From: Mycobacterium sp. URHB0044
GTDB lineage: Bacteria > Actinomycetota > Actinomycetes > Mycobacteriales > Mycobacteriaceae
Assembly (NCBI RefSeq): GCF_000620625.1
Contig: NZ_JIAW01000004.1
Span: forward strand, 1-64,000
DNA: 64,000 nucleotides
Direction of reading: 5' to 3'
In this document: positions 44,101 to 53,850 of the stretch, piece by piece
Numbering within the stretch: the stretch's first letter is position 1
Layout: each line of letters opens with the position of its first letter
Notes under the pieces: generated by a model
What the model was told of the DNA's origin: nothing
Database searches by the model: none
The model's input: the letters and a program-made list of their open reading frames with translations, nothing else
Translations under genes and position numbers: made by a program

Positions 44101-44253
44101 CTACATCGCCACCATCGGACGGCAGTAGGCGCACAGGCTCGGTTCGAGCGTGGGATAGCCACACGCCGGACAGATGGCGGCCGCGGCCGCCGGCTCCGCT
44201 GGTGCGCTCGGCGGCTTCGAGAGCGGCATCACCGCTGTCACGTCGTTGTTCAT
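44101..44253 (-). CDS. 50-residue zinc-ribbon protein
   Basis: ATG 44253 with GGAAGG seven bases upstream; the longer frame to 44313 lacks such a site. After a low-complexity Ala/Pro lead the protein ends CPACGYPTLEPSLCAYCRPM, two CxxC pairs that should bind one zinc ion. Function unknown; short zinc ribbons of this kind are found across mycobacteria. It lies 86 bases before the ruvB 3' end, same strand. Confidence 0.7.
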   Translation of the reverse strand: MNNDVTAVMPLSKPPSAPAEPAAAAAICPACGYPTLEPSLCAYCRPMVAM

Positions 44254-44340
44254 GGGCAATCCTTCCGTAGTCGACGGATTACCCCGATCCGGAACTATTA
44301 ACCCGTTCGTCACGGTGAGTTTGCTCGATTGGCTCCGTGC

Positions 44341-45411
44341 CTACTCGAACAGGTCCGGTTGCCCCAACGCGGTCACACCGCTGGGCGGCGTCAGACCAAG
44401 ATGCGTCCACGCCAGCCGGGTGGCGACCCGGCCGCGGGGGGTGCGTGCGAGCATGCCCGCGCGCACCAGGAAGGGCTCGCACACCTCCTCGACGGTCGTC
44501 GACTCTTCGCCGACGGCCACCGCGAGCGTGGAGACTCCTACGGGGCCCCCGCCGAAGCTGCGGGTGAGGGCCCAGAGGACGGCACGGTCGAGCCGGTCGA
44601 GGCCCAATTCGTCGACGTCGTAGACCGCAAGCGCGGCCTTGGCGACGTCGCGCGTGATGACGCCGTCGGCGCGCACCTCGGCGTAATCGCGGACGCGGCG
44701 TAGCAGCCTGTTGGCGATGCGTGGCGTCCCTCGGGATCGTCGGGCGATCTCGGTGCTCGCTTCCGAGCCGAGTTCGATGCCGAGGATGCCCGCCGAGCGA
44801 AACAGCACCCGTTCCAGTTCGGGCGGTTCGTAGAAGTCCATGTGGGCGGTGAAGCCGAACCGATCGCGCAGTGGACCGGTCAGTGCGCCGGATCGCGTGG
44901 TGGCGCCGACGAGGGTGAACGGTGCCACGTCGAGCGGAATCGACGTGGCCCCAGGCCCTTTGCCGACGACGACGTCGACGCGGAAGTCCTCCATCGCGAG
45001 ATAGAGCATCTCCTCGGCAGGCCGTGCGATGCGGTGGATCTCGTCGATGAACAACACGTCGTGCTCGACGAGGTTGGACAGCATCGCGGCCAGGTCACCG
45101 GCGCGCAGCAGCGCCGGGCCGGACGTCACGCGCAGCGACGTGCCAAGTTCTGCGGCGATGATCATCGCCAGCGACGTCTTGCCGAGACCGGGCGGACCCG
45201 CCAGCAGGATGTGATCCGGTGTGCCGCCGCGGTTCTTCGCCCCCTCCAGGACCAGCTGCAGCTGTTCGCGCACCCTCGCCTGGCCGATGAACTCACCCAG
45301 TGTGCGCGGCCGCAGGCTCGCCTCGATGTCGCCCTCACCGACGGTCAGCGCCGCGGACACCTCCCGTTCGGTGGTGTCCTCGAATTCCTGATCGTCGTTG
45401 AAGCGGCTCAT
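44341..45411 (-). CDS. ruvB: Holliday junction branch-migration ATPase RuvB
   Basis: 356 residues. Walker [12 protein letters not shown], Walker [10 protein letters not shown], sensor 1 [18 protein letters not shown] and the C-terminal winged helix are all present. It forms the hexameric motor that moves Holliday junctions together with RuvA. Start overlaps ruvA by four bases in the conserved ruvCAB unit. Confidence 0.98.
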   Translation of the reverse strand: MSRFNDDQEFEDTTEREVSAALTVGEGDIEASLRPRTLGEFIGQARVREQLQLVLEGAKNRGGTPDHILLAGPPGLGKTSLAMIIAAELGTSLRVTSGPALLRAGDLAAMLSNLVEHDVLFIDEIHRIARPAEEMLYLAMEDFRVDVVVGKGPGATSIPLDVAPFTLVGATTRSGALTGPLRDRFGFTAHMDFYEPPELERVLFRSAGILGIELGSEASTEIARRSRGTPRIANRLLRRVRDYAEVRADGVITRDVAKAALAVYDVDELGLDRLDRAVLWALTRSFGGGPVGVSTLAVAVGEESTTVEEVCEPFLVRAGMLARTPRGRVATRLAWTHLGLTPPSGVTALGQPDLFE

Positions 45412-45998
45412 GCCGTCTTCCCCAGCATCGACAGCGCCGCGCGCAATGCGCTCTGCGTCGTGGCCTCGGGATCGTTGGCCAGCACCTTGTCGGTGGCCTC
45501 CTCGGCTTGCTTCGCCGCAAACCCAAGGCCCACAAGCGCTTCCACGACGGGCCCGCGGATGGCGTGGCCGATGGCGTTGACCCCGGCGCCGGGCGTCACG
45601 GGTCCGATCTTGTCGCGCAGTTCGAGCACCATGCGCTCGGCGCCGCGCTTGCCGATGCCAGGCACGCGGGTCAGCGCGGTCACGTCGCCGTCGGCGAGCG
45701 CCTGGCGCAAGGACTGCGCGTCGTACACCGCAAGAGTCGCGAGCGCGATCTTCGGCCCGACTCCGGAGACCCCCAGCATCGTGGTGAAGAGGTCGCGTGA
45801 CTCGGCGTCGGCGAAGCCGTACAAGGTCATCGAGTCCTCGCGGACGATCATCGCAGTGATCAGCCGGGTTTCAGCTCCGCGCCGCAGCGTCGCCAGCGTC
45901 GTCGGGGTGGTCATCACCTTGTAGCCGACGCCGGCGGCCTCGATGACGGCGTGATCGAGTGCGATGTCGAGCACCTCGCCGCGAACCGACGCGATCAT
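45408..45998 (-). CDS. ruvA: Holliday junction-binding protein RuvA
   Basis: 196 residues. N-terminal OB fold ([20 protein letters not shown]), tandem helix-hairpin-helix motifs ([16 protein letters not shown] and [17 protein letters not shown]), and a C-terminal RuvB-binding domain ([17 protein letters not shown]). It holds the junction in the square-planar form. Overlaps both ruvC and ruvB by four bases. Confidence 0.98.
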   Translation of the reverse strand: MIASVRGEVLDIALDHAVIEAAGVGYKVMTTPTTLATLRRGAETRLITAMIVREDSMTLYGFADAESRDLFTTMLGVSGVGPKIALATLAVYDAQSLRQALADGDVTALTRVPGIGKRGAERMVLELRDKIGPVTPGAGVNAIGHAIRGPVVEALVGLGFAAKQAEEATDKVLANDPEATTQSALRAALSMLGKTA

Positions 45999-46549
45999 CT
46001 TGCCGCCTTCAACTTGGCCCGATACGTCTTCCGCTGTTCGGCGGCCATGGCCTCGGCAGCGGCCATCCGCGCGATCATCGGTGCACGCCAGCAGTGGCAG
46101 ATTGCGAGCGCGAGTGCGTCCGCCGCGTCGGCTGGTGTCGGCTTGGTTTGCAGCCCAAGGATTCTGGTGACCATCTCGGTGACCTGAGCCTTGTCGGCAC
46201 GACCGTTGCCGGTGACGGCCGCCTTCACTTCACTGGGTGTGTGGAAGTGCACGTCGATGTTGCGTCTGGCGGCAGCGAGGGCGATGACGCCACCGGCCTG
46301 CGCGGTGCCCATCGCCGTGTTCGCGTTCTGGTTGGCGAACACCCGCTCGATCGCCAGTACGTCCGGGACGTGGGTGTCCAGCCAGTGCTCGACGACGTCG
46401 CTGATGGTCAGTAGTCGCATCTGCAGGGCTTGATCGGAGGGCGTGCGCACCACGTCGACGTCCAGTGCGATCACCTTGCGACCTTGGCCGCTCTCGATGA
46501 CCGACAACCCGCAGCGCGTCAACCCAGGGTCGACACCCATTACCCGCAC
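45995..46549 (-). CDS. ruvC: Crossover junction endodeoxyribonuclease RuvC
   Basis: 184 residues. The RNase H-like core has Asp7 in [14 protein letters not shown], Glu in [20 protein letters not shown], and the C-terminal acidic pair in [12 protein letters not shown]. It resolves Holliday junctions by paired nicks. First gene of ruvCAB; LexA-type control was not evident in the 80 bases upstream. Confidence 0.97.
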   Translation of the reverse strand: MRVMGVDPGLTRCGLSVIESGQGRKVIALDVDVVRTPSDQALQMRLLTISDVVEHWLDTHVPDVLAIERVFANQNANTAMGTAQAGGVIALAAARRNIDVHFHTPSEVKAAVTGNGRADKAQVTEMVTRILGLQTKPTPADAADALALAICHCWRAPMIARMAAAEAMAAEQRKTYRAKLKAAR

Positions 46550-46628
46550 GCCAGCCCCTTCCCGAACAGCTGTTCGATACCTTAACCGGCGGCTCGGACG
46601 GCTCGGGGGAGGACACGCCCGCTGCGTC

Positions 46629-46946
46629 TCAGATCAGGAACTGCGCAGACCCCGCGCCATGAACCTTGCCCTGGCCGATCTCGAGGAGCAGGTCGTTGAC
46701 ACGCCGCTTCGCCGGTCCCGACCAACGCACCAGCTCCCGCCCCACTCGGTGGCCGTCACGCTCGATCACGATGACCCAGCGCGCGCCGAGGAATTTCGTC
46801 AGCAGCCAGAACGGCCACAACAGGACGGACAGCAGCCCGATCACGATCTCGAACAGGTCGGTGAAATCGAGCAGATCACCGGGAAACGGCCACCACACAC
46901 GGTGTACCGACCAGGCCGTGCCGTGCGGGTCGAGGACTATTGCCAC
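46629..46946 (-). CDS. Small membrane-associated protein downstream of TetR gene
   Basis: 105 residues from GTG 46946, which overlaps the TetR gene end by ten bases; the longer frame is antisense noise. One or two hydrophobic segments ([20 protein letters not shown]) are followed by a polar domain ([20 protein letters not shown]) with a basic end. No family recognised. Coupling to the TetR gene suggests co-expression. Confidence 0.65.
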   Translation of the reverse strand: MAIVLDPHGTAWSVHRVWWPFPGDLLDFTDLFEIVIGLLSVLLWPFWLLTKFLGARWVIVIERDGHRVGRELVRWSGPAKRRVNDLLLEIGQGKVHGAGSAQFLI

Positions 46947-47545
46947 GCGGTCATTGTCGCCGACGCGCGCGGGGAGAGGGCGATTCCGCGGTACGGCGGC
47001 GCAAGTACGCGTCCCGCGACCACCAACGGCTCGGTGTCCCGCAACGTCCGCGCCAGCACGAACGCACCCTCCAGCGCGCCGACCAGCGCGACCACCAGGT
47101 CGCGGGCGGTGCTCGGCGGCAGACCACGCGCGACGAAGTACGCGGTGCCGCCGTCGAGCCAGCCCGCGAAGACGGAAGCGGAGGTTTCGCGCAGTTCCTC
47201 GACGGTGTCGGCGATCTCCGCCGCGACGCTGGCGACCGGGCACATGTTGGCGAAACCGGTGGCGGCCATGTCGGCCGCGGCCTGGTTGAAGACCGACTCG
47301 ATGGCCTCGCCGAGATCGTCGTGCGGATCCACCAAGGTCGGGATGAGCAGTCCGTAAGCCGCACCGGCGTTGAGCAGTGCTTCGCGGGCGATCTGCGCCT
47401 TGCCGCCCGGGAAGTGGTGGTACAGCGAGCCGATCGGCGCACCGGACGCTGCGACGACGTCTTTCATACCCACGGCGGCGTAGCCCTTGTGCCGCATCAG
47501 CTCTGACGCGGCGGTGAGGATCGACTCCCGCGTGGACCTTGCCAT
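46937..47545 (-). CDS. TetR-family transcriptional regulator
   Basis: 202 residues. The N-terminal helix-turn-helix is standard (TRESILTAASELMRHKGYAA, VVAASGAPIGSLYHHFPGGK); the C-terminal domain resembles the LmrA/YxaF group. Divergent from an alpha/beta hydrolase gene with TAGAAC/GTTCTA-type repeats in the 66-base gap, so it probably represses that gene and itself. Ligand unknown. Confidence 0.9.
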   Translation of the reverse strand: MARSTRESILTAASELMRHKGYAAVGMKDVVAASGAPIGSLYHHFPGGKAQIAREALLNAGAAYGLLIPTLVDPHDDLGEAIESVFNQAAADMAATGFANMCPVASVAAEIADTVEELRETSASVFAGWLDGGTAYFVARGLPPSTARDLVVALVGALEGAFVLARTLRDTEPLVVAGRVLAPPYRGIALSPRASATMTAWQ

Positions 47546-47565
47546 TTGTTCCTCCTGGCTACAGA

Positions 47566-47597
47566 CTAGAGCACACGTTCTAGAATCAGCGTTCTAA
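47566..47597. promoter_or_regulatory. Probable TetR operator region
   Basis: Between the divergent TetR and hydrolase genes. CTAGA and TCTAG ends flank 47566-47583, and CGTTCTA occurs twice (47576-47582 and 47590-47596). The repeats overlap where the hydrolase promoter should be. Confidence 0.5.
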
Positions 47598-47611
47598 TGT
47601 CGGGAGGCGCC

Positions 47612-48442
47612 ATGCAGTCCGTCGACGTCATTGCCGGCACCATCCAGTACCGCGAAGAGGGCGACCCGAGCGGTCCCCCGGTCGTCCTGCTGCACGGTCT
47701 GCTCATGAACGACGCCCAATGGGATTTGACGCTGCCCCTATTGCCGCCGGGCTTCCGCTATCTGCTGCCGGTGTTGCCGATGGGCGGGCACCGGATCCCG
47801 ATGCGCGAAGATGCGGACCTGACCATGCCCGGCATGGTCGGCATCGTCGCCGACTTCCTCGACGCCCTGGACCTGAGCGACGTGACGTTGGTGGTCACCG
47901 ACTGGGGCGGCGCGCTCTTCCTGACCGCCGCGGGCCGCGACAAGCGGGTGGGCAGTCTGGTGATCTGCCCGTCGGAGGCGTTCGAGAACTTTCCACCCGG
48001 CGTTCCGGGCAAGGTCGCCTGGCTGGCCAGCCGCAGTCCGCTGACCGTGTCGCTGGCGATGCGCCAGCTTCGCGTCGGCTGGCTACGCCGGCAGTGGCTG
48101 ATCTTCGGGATGATGGCGAAGAAGCCCATCCCCCAACGGATCGTCGACGCGTGGTTCGACGCCGGCCTCGAGGACGCACGCATCCGGCGCGATCTGGTGA
48201 AGTACTGCCGCACCAAGTTCGTCAAACCCGATCTGCTGCGCAGCACCATGAGGCTCGCCGACTTCGACGGCGACGTGCTCGTGCTGTGGAGCCACAACCC
48301 CGTCATGCCCGACGACCACGCTGCCCGCCTGGCTGGCCTGACGAATGGAACCCTGCGCTACGTCGAGGATGCGAACGTGCTGATCATGCTCGACCAGCCC
48401 GCGCAGACCGCCCGCGAGATCGGCGCGTTCCTGGCCCGGTGA
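47612..48442 (+). CDS. Alpha/beta hydrolase with Asp nucleophile
   Basis: 276 residues from ATG 47612, behind GGGAGGCGCC. Oxyanion segment LLHGLLMNDAQW, and a nucleophile elbow VVTDWGGALF with Asp97 where esterases have Ser. That is the pattern of haloalkane dehalogenases and epoxide hydrolases. At the place of the usual catalytic His (D-x-G-H) it has VEDANVLIMLDQP, without His, so classical dehalogenase or epoxide hydrolase chemistry is doubtful. Probably controlled by the divergent TetR protein. Substrate unknown. Confidence 0.85.
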   Translation: MQSVDVIAGTIQYREEGDPSGPPVVLLHGLLMNDAQWDLTLPLLPPGFRYLLPVLPMGGHRIPMREDADLTMPGMVGIVADFLDALDLSDVTLVVTDWGGALFLTAAGRDKRVGSLVICPSEAFENFPPGVPGKVAWLASRSPLTVSLAMRQLRVGWLRRQWLIFGMMAKKPIPQRIVDAWFDAGLEDARIRRDLVKYCRTKFVKPDLLRSTMRLADFDGDVLVLWSHNPVMPDDHAARLAGLTNGTLRYVEDANVLIMLDQPAQTAREIGAFLAR

Positions 48443-48456
48443 ACGCCGGGTGCACC

Positions 48457-48502
48457 GTGTGACCGATCCCACCGCAGGGGTGGGCATCGACTCGGGTCAC
48501 AC
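48457..48502. terminator. Nested hairpin after the hydrolase gene
   Basis: Outer arms GTGTGACC (48457-48464) and GGTCACAC (48495-48502) enclose inner arms CCCACC (48468-48473) and GGTGGG (48479-48484). It begins 15 bases after the hydrolase stop, as expected for a factor-independent terminator without a U tract. Confidence 0.5.
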
Positions 48503-48556
48503 CGACGCTGGATTTGAGTGGGAAACGAATGTTCGGTTCCCGTCAGGAGATTCATC

Positions 48557-48841
48557 GTGAACATGAAAATGCGCCTCGCCACGCCGGCCTTGCTAGCAGC
48601 CGCAGCGGCAGGATCCATCGCCTTAGCCCCCGTGGCTCTCGCAGCCGAAAGCGGTCAACCGCCTACCTGCACGACGCTGAGCAGTTCGAGCACGCAATGC
48701 CAGACACCGGGCAACGTTCAGCTCACCGCCACCCCGCCAGATGTGCAGTATCAGCAGCAATATCCGTACTTCGGCGGCCTCGTGATCCTCGACCACGGCG
48801 GCCTCGATCATGGCGGCCACGGCATGGGCGGCCACCGCTGA
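48557..48841 (+). CDS. Small secreted protein with Gly/His-rich end
   Basis: 94 residues from GTG 48557 with GGAG seven bases upstream. Residues 1-30 are a Sec signal peptide ending VALAAES. The mature part has two Cys (TCTTLSSSSTQC) that could form a disulfide and ends in a His/Gly/Asp repeat (DHGGLDHGGHGMGGH), which might bind metal. No family recognised. It converges on yebC. Confidence 0.7.
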   Translation: MNMKMRLATPALLAAAAAGSIALAPVALAAESGQPPTCTTLSSSSTQCQTPGNVQLTATPPDVQYQQQYPYFGGLVILDHGGLDHGGHGMGGHR

Positions 48842-48851
48842 TCCTCGAAGG

Positions 48852-49607
48852 TCAGTCCTCGTCGAGGGCAGCGGCGACGTCGTCGGGAATGTCGACGTTC
48901 GAGTAGACGTCCTGCACGTCGTCGCTCTCCTCGAGCGCGTCGATCAGCTTGAGTACCTTGCGGGCACCGTCGAGGTCGACCGGCACCGTGACCGACGGCT
49001 GGAAGCTGGCCTCGGCCGATTCGTAGTCAATTCCCGCTTCCTGCAACGCCGTTCGCACCGCCACCAGGTCGGTGGGCTCGGAGATCACCTCGAAGCTGTC
49101 GCCAAGGTCATTGACGTCCTCGGCGCCCGCGTCCAACACAGCGGTCAGGACGTCGTCCTCGGTGAGGCCGTTCTTCTCCAGCGTCACGACGCCCTTGCGG
49201 GTGAACAGATAGGACACCGAGCCGGGATCGGCCATGTTGCCGCCGTTGCGCGTCATGGCGACACGGACCTCGCCGGCCGCACGGTTGCGATTGTCGGTCA
49301 GGCACTCGATGAGGATCGCGACGCCGTTCGGCCCGTACCCCTCGTACGTGATGGGCTGCCAGTCGGCGCCGCCCGCTTCTTCACCGGCGCCGCGCTTGCG
49401 GGCCCGCTCGATGTTGTCGTTCGGTACCGACGTCTTCTTGGCCTTCTGGATGGCGTCGAACAAGGTCGGGTTGCCCGCGGGATCGCCGCCACCAGTGCGC
49501 GCGGCCACCTCGATGTTCTTGATCAGCCGGGCGAACTCCTTGCCGCGGCGCGCGTCCTTGACGGCCTTCTGATGCTTCGTGGTGGCCCACTTGGAATGGC
49601 CGCTCAT
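48852..49607 (-). CDS. YebC/PmpR-family protein
   Basis: 251 residues from ATG 49607; the frame extends further but [14 protein letters not shown] is the invariant family start. [18 protein letters not shown] and [15 protein letters not shown] are typical. Members were annotated as transcription regulators and some act on translation of proline-rich stretches. It is the Rv2603c position, upstream of pdxT in the conserved order. Confidence 0.95.
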   Translation of the reverse strand: MSGHSKWATTKHQKAVKDARRGKEFARLIKNIEVAARTGGGDPAGNPTLFDAIQKAKKTSVPNDNIERARKRGAGEEAGGADWQPITYEGYGPNGVAILIECLTDNRNRAAGEVRVAMTRNGGNMADPGSVSYLFTRKGVVTLEKNGLTEDDVLTAVLDAGAEDVNDLGDSFEVISEPTDLVAVRTALQEAGIDYESAEASFQPSVTVPVDLDGARKVLKLIDALEESDDVQDVYSNVDIPDDVAAALDED

Positions 49608-49768
49608 CGCCCTACTACCTCTTCTCGCTCGCCACTCATAACCCGACGAGTCTACGTGGACGCTCGAGTGCGCCGCGTTCATCCCTCGGCCTGGCGAAAC
49701 CGGATTCCCAGCCATGGTTGCACTAGCGTCAAATTCCCGGCGACGGAACACGAGATTGGAAGGTCGAC

Positions 49769-51325
49769 ATGACCGCTGCGCAGAACCCCGAGGTCGTGGT
49801 CGTCGGCGCGGGCCCGGTCGGCCTGATCGCCGCCTGCGAGCTCGCCCGCCGCGGCGTGCGCATCCAAATCATGGACAAGCTGGACGAGCCGACCAGTGAG
49901 TCACGCGCGATCGCCGTACACGCCCGCAGCCTCGACATGCTCGACCGAATGGGAGTCATCGACGATCTCGCCGCGACCGCCGTGAAGTCGACGGGCATGA
50001 AGATGTTCAGCAATCGACGCCCGCTGTTCGACGTCGCGTTCGGCGGAGTCGACAGCGCTCACCCCTATTCGTTGCTCACGCCCCAGACCGAAACCGAACG
50101 CGTGCTCACGGAGCGGCTGACCGGCCTCGGCGTGACGGTCGGCCGCGGTCTGGAACTCGTCGGACTGACCCAGCACGACAGCGGTGTCCGGCTGACCGTG
50201 CGACGTTCCGACGGTTCCGAGACGACGGTGGACACGTCGTGGGTAGTCGGGGCGGACGGCGCGCACAGCGCCGCGCGCCACCTCGTCGGCACTCGACTGC
50301 GGGGCTCGTTCAAGGGCGAGCGATTCATCCTCGGCGACTGCGACGCCGAGCACGACCTCGGCGACGAGTTCATGTACACGTTCTTCGCACCCGAGGGTCC
50401 AGTGATCGCAATGCCGATGCGCGGCGGCCGCGCCCGCTTGATGGCCGAGATCCATGATGCGGACTCGACACCACTGAACCTGCACCCCAGCCAGACCGAC
50501 CTGCAGCGGATCCTCGACGACCGCGTCGGGGGTATCACGATCACGAACAGCCACTGGCTGACCTGCTTCGAGATCCACCACGGCCAGGTGCCCAGCTATC
50601 GGCACGGCCGGGTGTTCCTGGCGGGCGACGCCGCCCACATCCACAGCCCGGCCGGCGGGCAGGGCATGAACACCGGCATGCAGGACGCGTTCAACCTGGC
50701 GTGGAAGCTGGCCGCGGTGATTGACGGCGTCGGCGGCGAAGCGCTGCTCGACAGCTACCACGACGAGCGTCATCCGGTCGCCGAGAAGGTCATCGACTTC
50801 AGTACCACCCTGACCAAGGCCGGCACGCTGCGTGGCGGAGCCCGCGTGGTGCGCAACGCCATCCTGCGAGTGATGGGCGCCATCCCGGCCGTCGGCCGAC
50901 AGATCGCCACCGTCGTCGAGGAAGTCGGCGTCGGCTATCAGGGCAGCCCGGCGGTCCTCGACCGGCACCCTCGCCACGCCGAAGTGGTTGCAGGTCAGCA
51001 TCTTCCGCACGTCTCCGACGCGATGGTGCAGAAGCAGCTCGGCGCGGCGTGCGGCGCCAACACCGGACACACGATTCTGACCGTCGCAGCGGGCAGACCG
51101 GCGCCCGCCGCCGCACCCGAGTCGGTTCAGGTCCTGATCACCGGCGACGACACACCCGTCGATGGTTATGACGCCGTCGTCGCCGATCCCGGCGGGTCGG
51201 TCGCCGGGCGATACGGCCTGCGCGACGGCGGCCGCGTGGTGGTGCGCCCCGACGGCTACATCGGCGCGGTCACCGCACTCGACGATCACACCGGCGTCGC
51301 CGACTACTTCGCGTCCCTCTGGTGA
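49769..51325 (+). CDS. FAD-dependent aromatic-type monooxygenase
   Basis: 518 residues. Dinucleotide-binding [20 protein letters not shown] (10-29), the DG motif [12 protein letters not shown], and the second FAD motif [21 protein letters not shown]-terminal thioredoxin-like part as in phenol 2-monooxygenase/PheA-TfdB type enzymes. Hydroxylates an aromatic or polyketide substrate with NAD(P)H. Species-specific insertion between yebC and pdxT; no other catabolic genes adjacent. Confidence 0.9.
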   Translation: MTAAQNPEVVVVGAGPVGLIAACELARRGVRIQIMDKLDEPTSESRAIAVHARSLDMLDRMGVIDDLAATAVKSTGMKMFSNRRPLFDVAFGGVDSAHPYSLLTPQTETERVLTERLTGLGVTVGRGLELVGLTQHDSGVRLTVRRSDGSETTVDTSWVVGADGAHSAARHLVGTRLRGSFKGERFILGDCDAEHDLGDEFMYTFFAPEGPVIAMPMRGGRARLMAEIHDADSTPLNLHPSQTDLQRILDDRVGGITITNSHWLTCFEIHHGQVPSYRHGRVFLAGDAAHIHSPAGGQGMNTGMQDAFNLAWKLAAVIDGVGGEALLDSYHDERHPVAEKVIDFSTTLTKAGTLRGGARVVRNAILRVMGAIPAVGRQIATVVEEVGVGYQGSPAVLDRHPRHAEVVAGQHLPHVSDAMVQKQLGAACGANTGHTILTVAAGRPAPAAAPESVQVLITGDDTPVDGYDAVVADPGGSVAGRYGLRDGGRVVVRPDGYIGAVTALDDHTGVADYFASLW

Positions 51326-51372
51326 TTTCGGCGTGCGGCGTCACCCGCACCGTTACCGATCACGCCGAAATC
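51324..51372. terminator. Hairpin terminator between convergent genes
   Basis: Arms GATTTCGGCGTG (51324-51335, including the monooxygenase stop) and CACGCCGAAATC (51361-51372), 25-base loop. It ends two bases before the pdxT stop, so it can serve both genes. The core is the same as in the hairpin at 27471-27515. Confidence 0.7.
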
Positions 51373-51373
51373 C

Positions 51374-51958
51374 CTACAGGGAGGCGACGAACAGGCGATG
51401 CACGCGGCGATCGCCGGTCATCTCTGGGTGAAACGACGTGGCCAGCATGCGGCCCTGCCGGACCGCGACCGGATGCCCTGCCGCCTCGGCGAGGATCTCG
51501 ACGTCCGGGCCGACGCGCTCGACCCACGGTGCGCGGATGAACACCGCGTGTACGGGTCCGTCCAGTCCTTCGAAGGGGATGTCACCCTCGAAGGAATCCA
51601 CCTGTCGACCAAAGGCGTTGCGGCGCACTGTCATGTCAATCGCCCCGAGCGGTAGGGCCTCGCGGCCGGGCACGCCGGCGTCGTTGATGGAGGACGCCAG
51701 CAAGATCATGCCCGCACAGGATCCGTACGCCGGCATGCCGTCGGCCAACCGGGCCCGCAGCGGCTCGAGCAGCTCGAATTCGCGCAGCAGATGGCTCATC
51801 GTCGTGGATTCGCCACCGGGGATCACCAGCGCGTCGACGCCGTCCAACTCGGCCCGACGGCGCACCGTCACCGCATCGGCGCCGGCCTCGGTCAGGGCGG
51901 CGAGATGTTCTCGGGTATCACCTTGCAGCGCAAGGACACCGACGCGGGGCGGGCTCAC
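51374..51958 (-). CDS. pdxT: Glutaminase subunit of pyridoxal 5'-phosphate synthase
   Basis: 194 residues. Class I glutamine amidotransferase of PdxT type: [12 protein letters not shown], nucleophile Cys in [11 protein letters not shown], and the His-Glu pair in SFHPEMTGD. It feeds ammonia to PdxS. Overlaps tesB by four bases. Confidence 0.97.
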   Translation of the reverse strand: MSPPRVGVLALQGDTREHLAALTEAGADAVTVRRRAELDGVDALVIPGGESTTMSHLLREFELLEPLRARLADGMPAYGSCAGMILLASSINDAGVPGREALPLGAIDMTVRRNAFGRQVDSFEGDIPFEGLDGPVHAVFIRAPWVERVGPDVEILAEAAGHPVAVRQGRMLATSFHPEMTGDRRVHRLFVASL

Positions 51959-52800
51959 TTGCGGGGCGGCGTGAAGTCACGCTGGTAGCGGGTCAGCCCC
52001 TCCTGCATCACCGCCGCGACCATCTCCCCGTACTGGTTGAACAGCTTGCCCTGCGTCAACGATCGTCCCCCGCACGCCGACGGCGACGACTGGTCGTACA
52101 GCAGCCATTCGTCGGCGCGGAACGGCCGCATGAACCACATCGCGTGGTCGAGCGAGGCGATGTTCAGGTGCTTGCGCTCGTCGGGGTGGTTGACCTGTGC
52201 CGAACCCAGCAGCGTCAGATCGCTCAGGTAGGCGAGCGCGCAGATGTGCAGCACCGGGTCGTCGGGCAGCGGGTCTGCGTGCCGGAACCACACCTGCTGC
52301 TGGGAAGCCTTGCCGGGCAACAGCGCCACCTGGTCACGCGGCACGATGCGGACGTCCCACTCGGCGAACTGGGCGAATCCGGCGTCGTCGAACGCGCCAC
52401 CGGACCGGAAGCTGGGCAGGTCGTCCGGCGGCGGCGCGGCCGGCATCGCATCCTGGTGTTCGATGCCGCTCTGGTCGGTCTGAAACGACGCCGACATCGA
52501 GAAGATCGTCTCGCCGTGCTGGATAGCGTTGACCCGTCGGGTGGCGAACGATCCGCCGTCGCGGAGCCGCTCGACCAGGTACACCGTGGGAGCCCTGGCG
52601 TCGCCCGGCCGCAGGAAGTATCCGTGCAGCGAATGGACCTGGTAGCGCGGATCGACCGTACGCACCGCCGACACCAGTGACTGGCCGGCCACGTGACCGC
52701 CGAAAGTGCGCTGCAGGAACCCCGATTCGGGGCTGAACACACCACCGCGGTAGATGTTGACCTCGAGCTGCTCGAGATCGAGGATCGTTTCGATCGACAT
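51955..52800 (-). CDS. tesB: Acyl-CoA thioesterase II
   Basis: 281 residues from ATG 52800 ([19 protein letters not shown]). Double hotdog: [17 protein letters not shown] and [20 protein letters not shown] in the first, [20 protein letters not shown] in the second, with the catalytic Asp and Thr/Gln region. Hydrolyses acyl-CoAs. It sits between pdxS and pdxT, as in M. tuberculosis (Rv2605c). Confidence 0.94.
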   Translation of the reverse strand: MSIETILDLEQLEVNIYRGGVFSPESGFLQRTFGGHVAGQSLVSAVRTVDPRYQVHSLHGYFLRPGDARAPTVYLVERLRDGGSFATRRVNAIQHGETIFSMSASFQTDQSGIEHQDAMPAAPPPDDLPSFRSGGAFDDAGFAQFAEWDVRIVPRDQVALLPGKASQQQVWFRHADPLPDDPVLHICALAYLSDLTLLGSAQVNHPDERKHLNIASLDHAMWFMRPFRADEWLLYDQSSPSACGGRSLTQGKLFNQYGEMVAAVMQEGLTRYQRDFTPPRK

Positions 52801-52842
52801 GCGGCTACTGTGCCATCCGCGCATCGCGCGAGCGTCGCACCC

Positions 52843-53784
52843 CTACCAGCCGCGTTCGGCGAGCCGGTGTGGCTGCGCGATGTCCTCGACGTTGATGCCG
52901 ACCATGGCCTCCCCCAGCCCGCGCGACACCTTGGCCAACACGTCCGGGTCGTCGTAGAACGTGGTGGCCTTGACGATCGCCGCCGCACGCGCGGCGGGGT
53001 CGCCGGACTTGAAGATGCCCGAACCGACGAACACGCCCTCGGCGCCCAGCTGCATCATCATCGCCGCGTCGGCGGGCGTGGCGATACCGCCCGCGGTGAA
53101 CATCGTCACCGGCAGCTTGCCCGCCCGTGCCACCTCGACGACCAGATCGTAGGGTGCCTGCAATTCCTTTGCCGCGACGAACAATTCGTCATCGCTCAGC
53201 GAACCGATCCGGCGGATCTCGCCGAGGATGGACCGCATGTGCGTGGTGGCGTTGGACACGTCACCGGTACCCGCCTCGCCCTTCGAGCGGATCATCGCCG
53301 CGCCCTCGGTGATGCGGCGCAACGCCTCGCCGAGATTGGTGGCACCGCAGACGAACGGCACGGTGAAACGCCACTTGTCGATGTGGTTGGCGTAGTCGGC
53401 GGGAGTGAGCACCTCGGACTCGTCGACGTAGTCGACTCCCAGGCTCTGCAGGATCTGCGCCTCCACGAAGTGGCCGATCCGCGCCTTGGCCATCACCGGG
53501 ATGGTGACCGCGGAGATGATGCCCTCGATCATGTCGGGGTCGCTCATCCGCGACACGCCGCCCTGCGCGCGGATGTCGGCCGGGACGCGCTCGAGCGCCA
53601 TCACGGCGACCGCTCCGGCACCCTCGGCGATGCGAGCCTGCTCCGGGGTGACGACGTCCATGATGACGCCGCCCTTGAGCATCTCGGCCATGCCACGCTT
53701 CACCCGCGCGGTGCCGGTGACCGACCCGTTCGTCTCAGGCGCGGTGTTGCCCCTGCGCTCCTGCCCCTGCCCGCCGATATCCAC
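52843..53784 (-). CDS. pdxS: Pyridoxal 5'-phosphate synthase lyase subunit
   Basis: 313 residues from GTG 53784 behind GGAGGAG. TIM barrel with the two catalytic lysines in [18 protein letters not shown] and [11 protein letters not shown], and the phosphate loop [19 protein letters not shown]. Makes PLP from ribose 5-phosphate, glyceraldehyde 3-phosphate and ammonia from PdxT. Confidence 0.97.
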   Translation of the reverse strand: MDIGGQGQERRGNTAPETNGSVTGTARVKRGMAEMLKGGVIMDVVTPEQARIAEGAGAVAVMALERVPADIRAQGGVSRMSDPDMIEGIISAVTIPVMAKARIGHFVEAQILQSLGVDYVDESEVLTPADYANHIDKWRFTVPFVCGATNLGEALRRITEGAAMIRSKGEAGTGDVSNATTHMRSILGEIRRIGSLSDDELFVAAKELQAPYDLVVEVARAGKLPVTMFTAGGIATPADAAMMMQLGAEGVFVGSGIFKSGDPAARAAAIVKATTFYDDPDVLAKVSRGLGEAMVGINVEDIAQPHRLAERGW

Positions 53785-53850
53785 TGCCTTCTCCTCCAAA
53801 TAAGTACGGAACCAGTCTAGTGGCCCGGCCAAATCGAATTAATCCGCAGC

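Noticed and set aside
46937..47545. TetR protein as a gamma-butyrolactone receptor partner of the AfsA-type gene
   Set aside because: It lies 30 kb away, is paired with a hydrolase gene, and has its own different repeats; the palindrome of the cluster does not occur near it.
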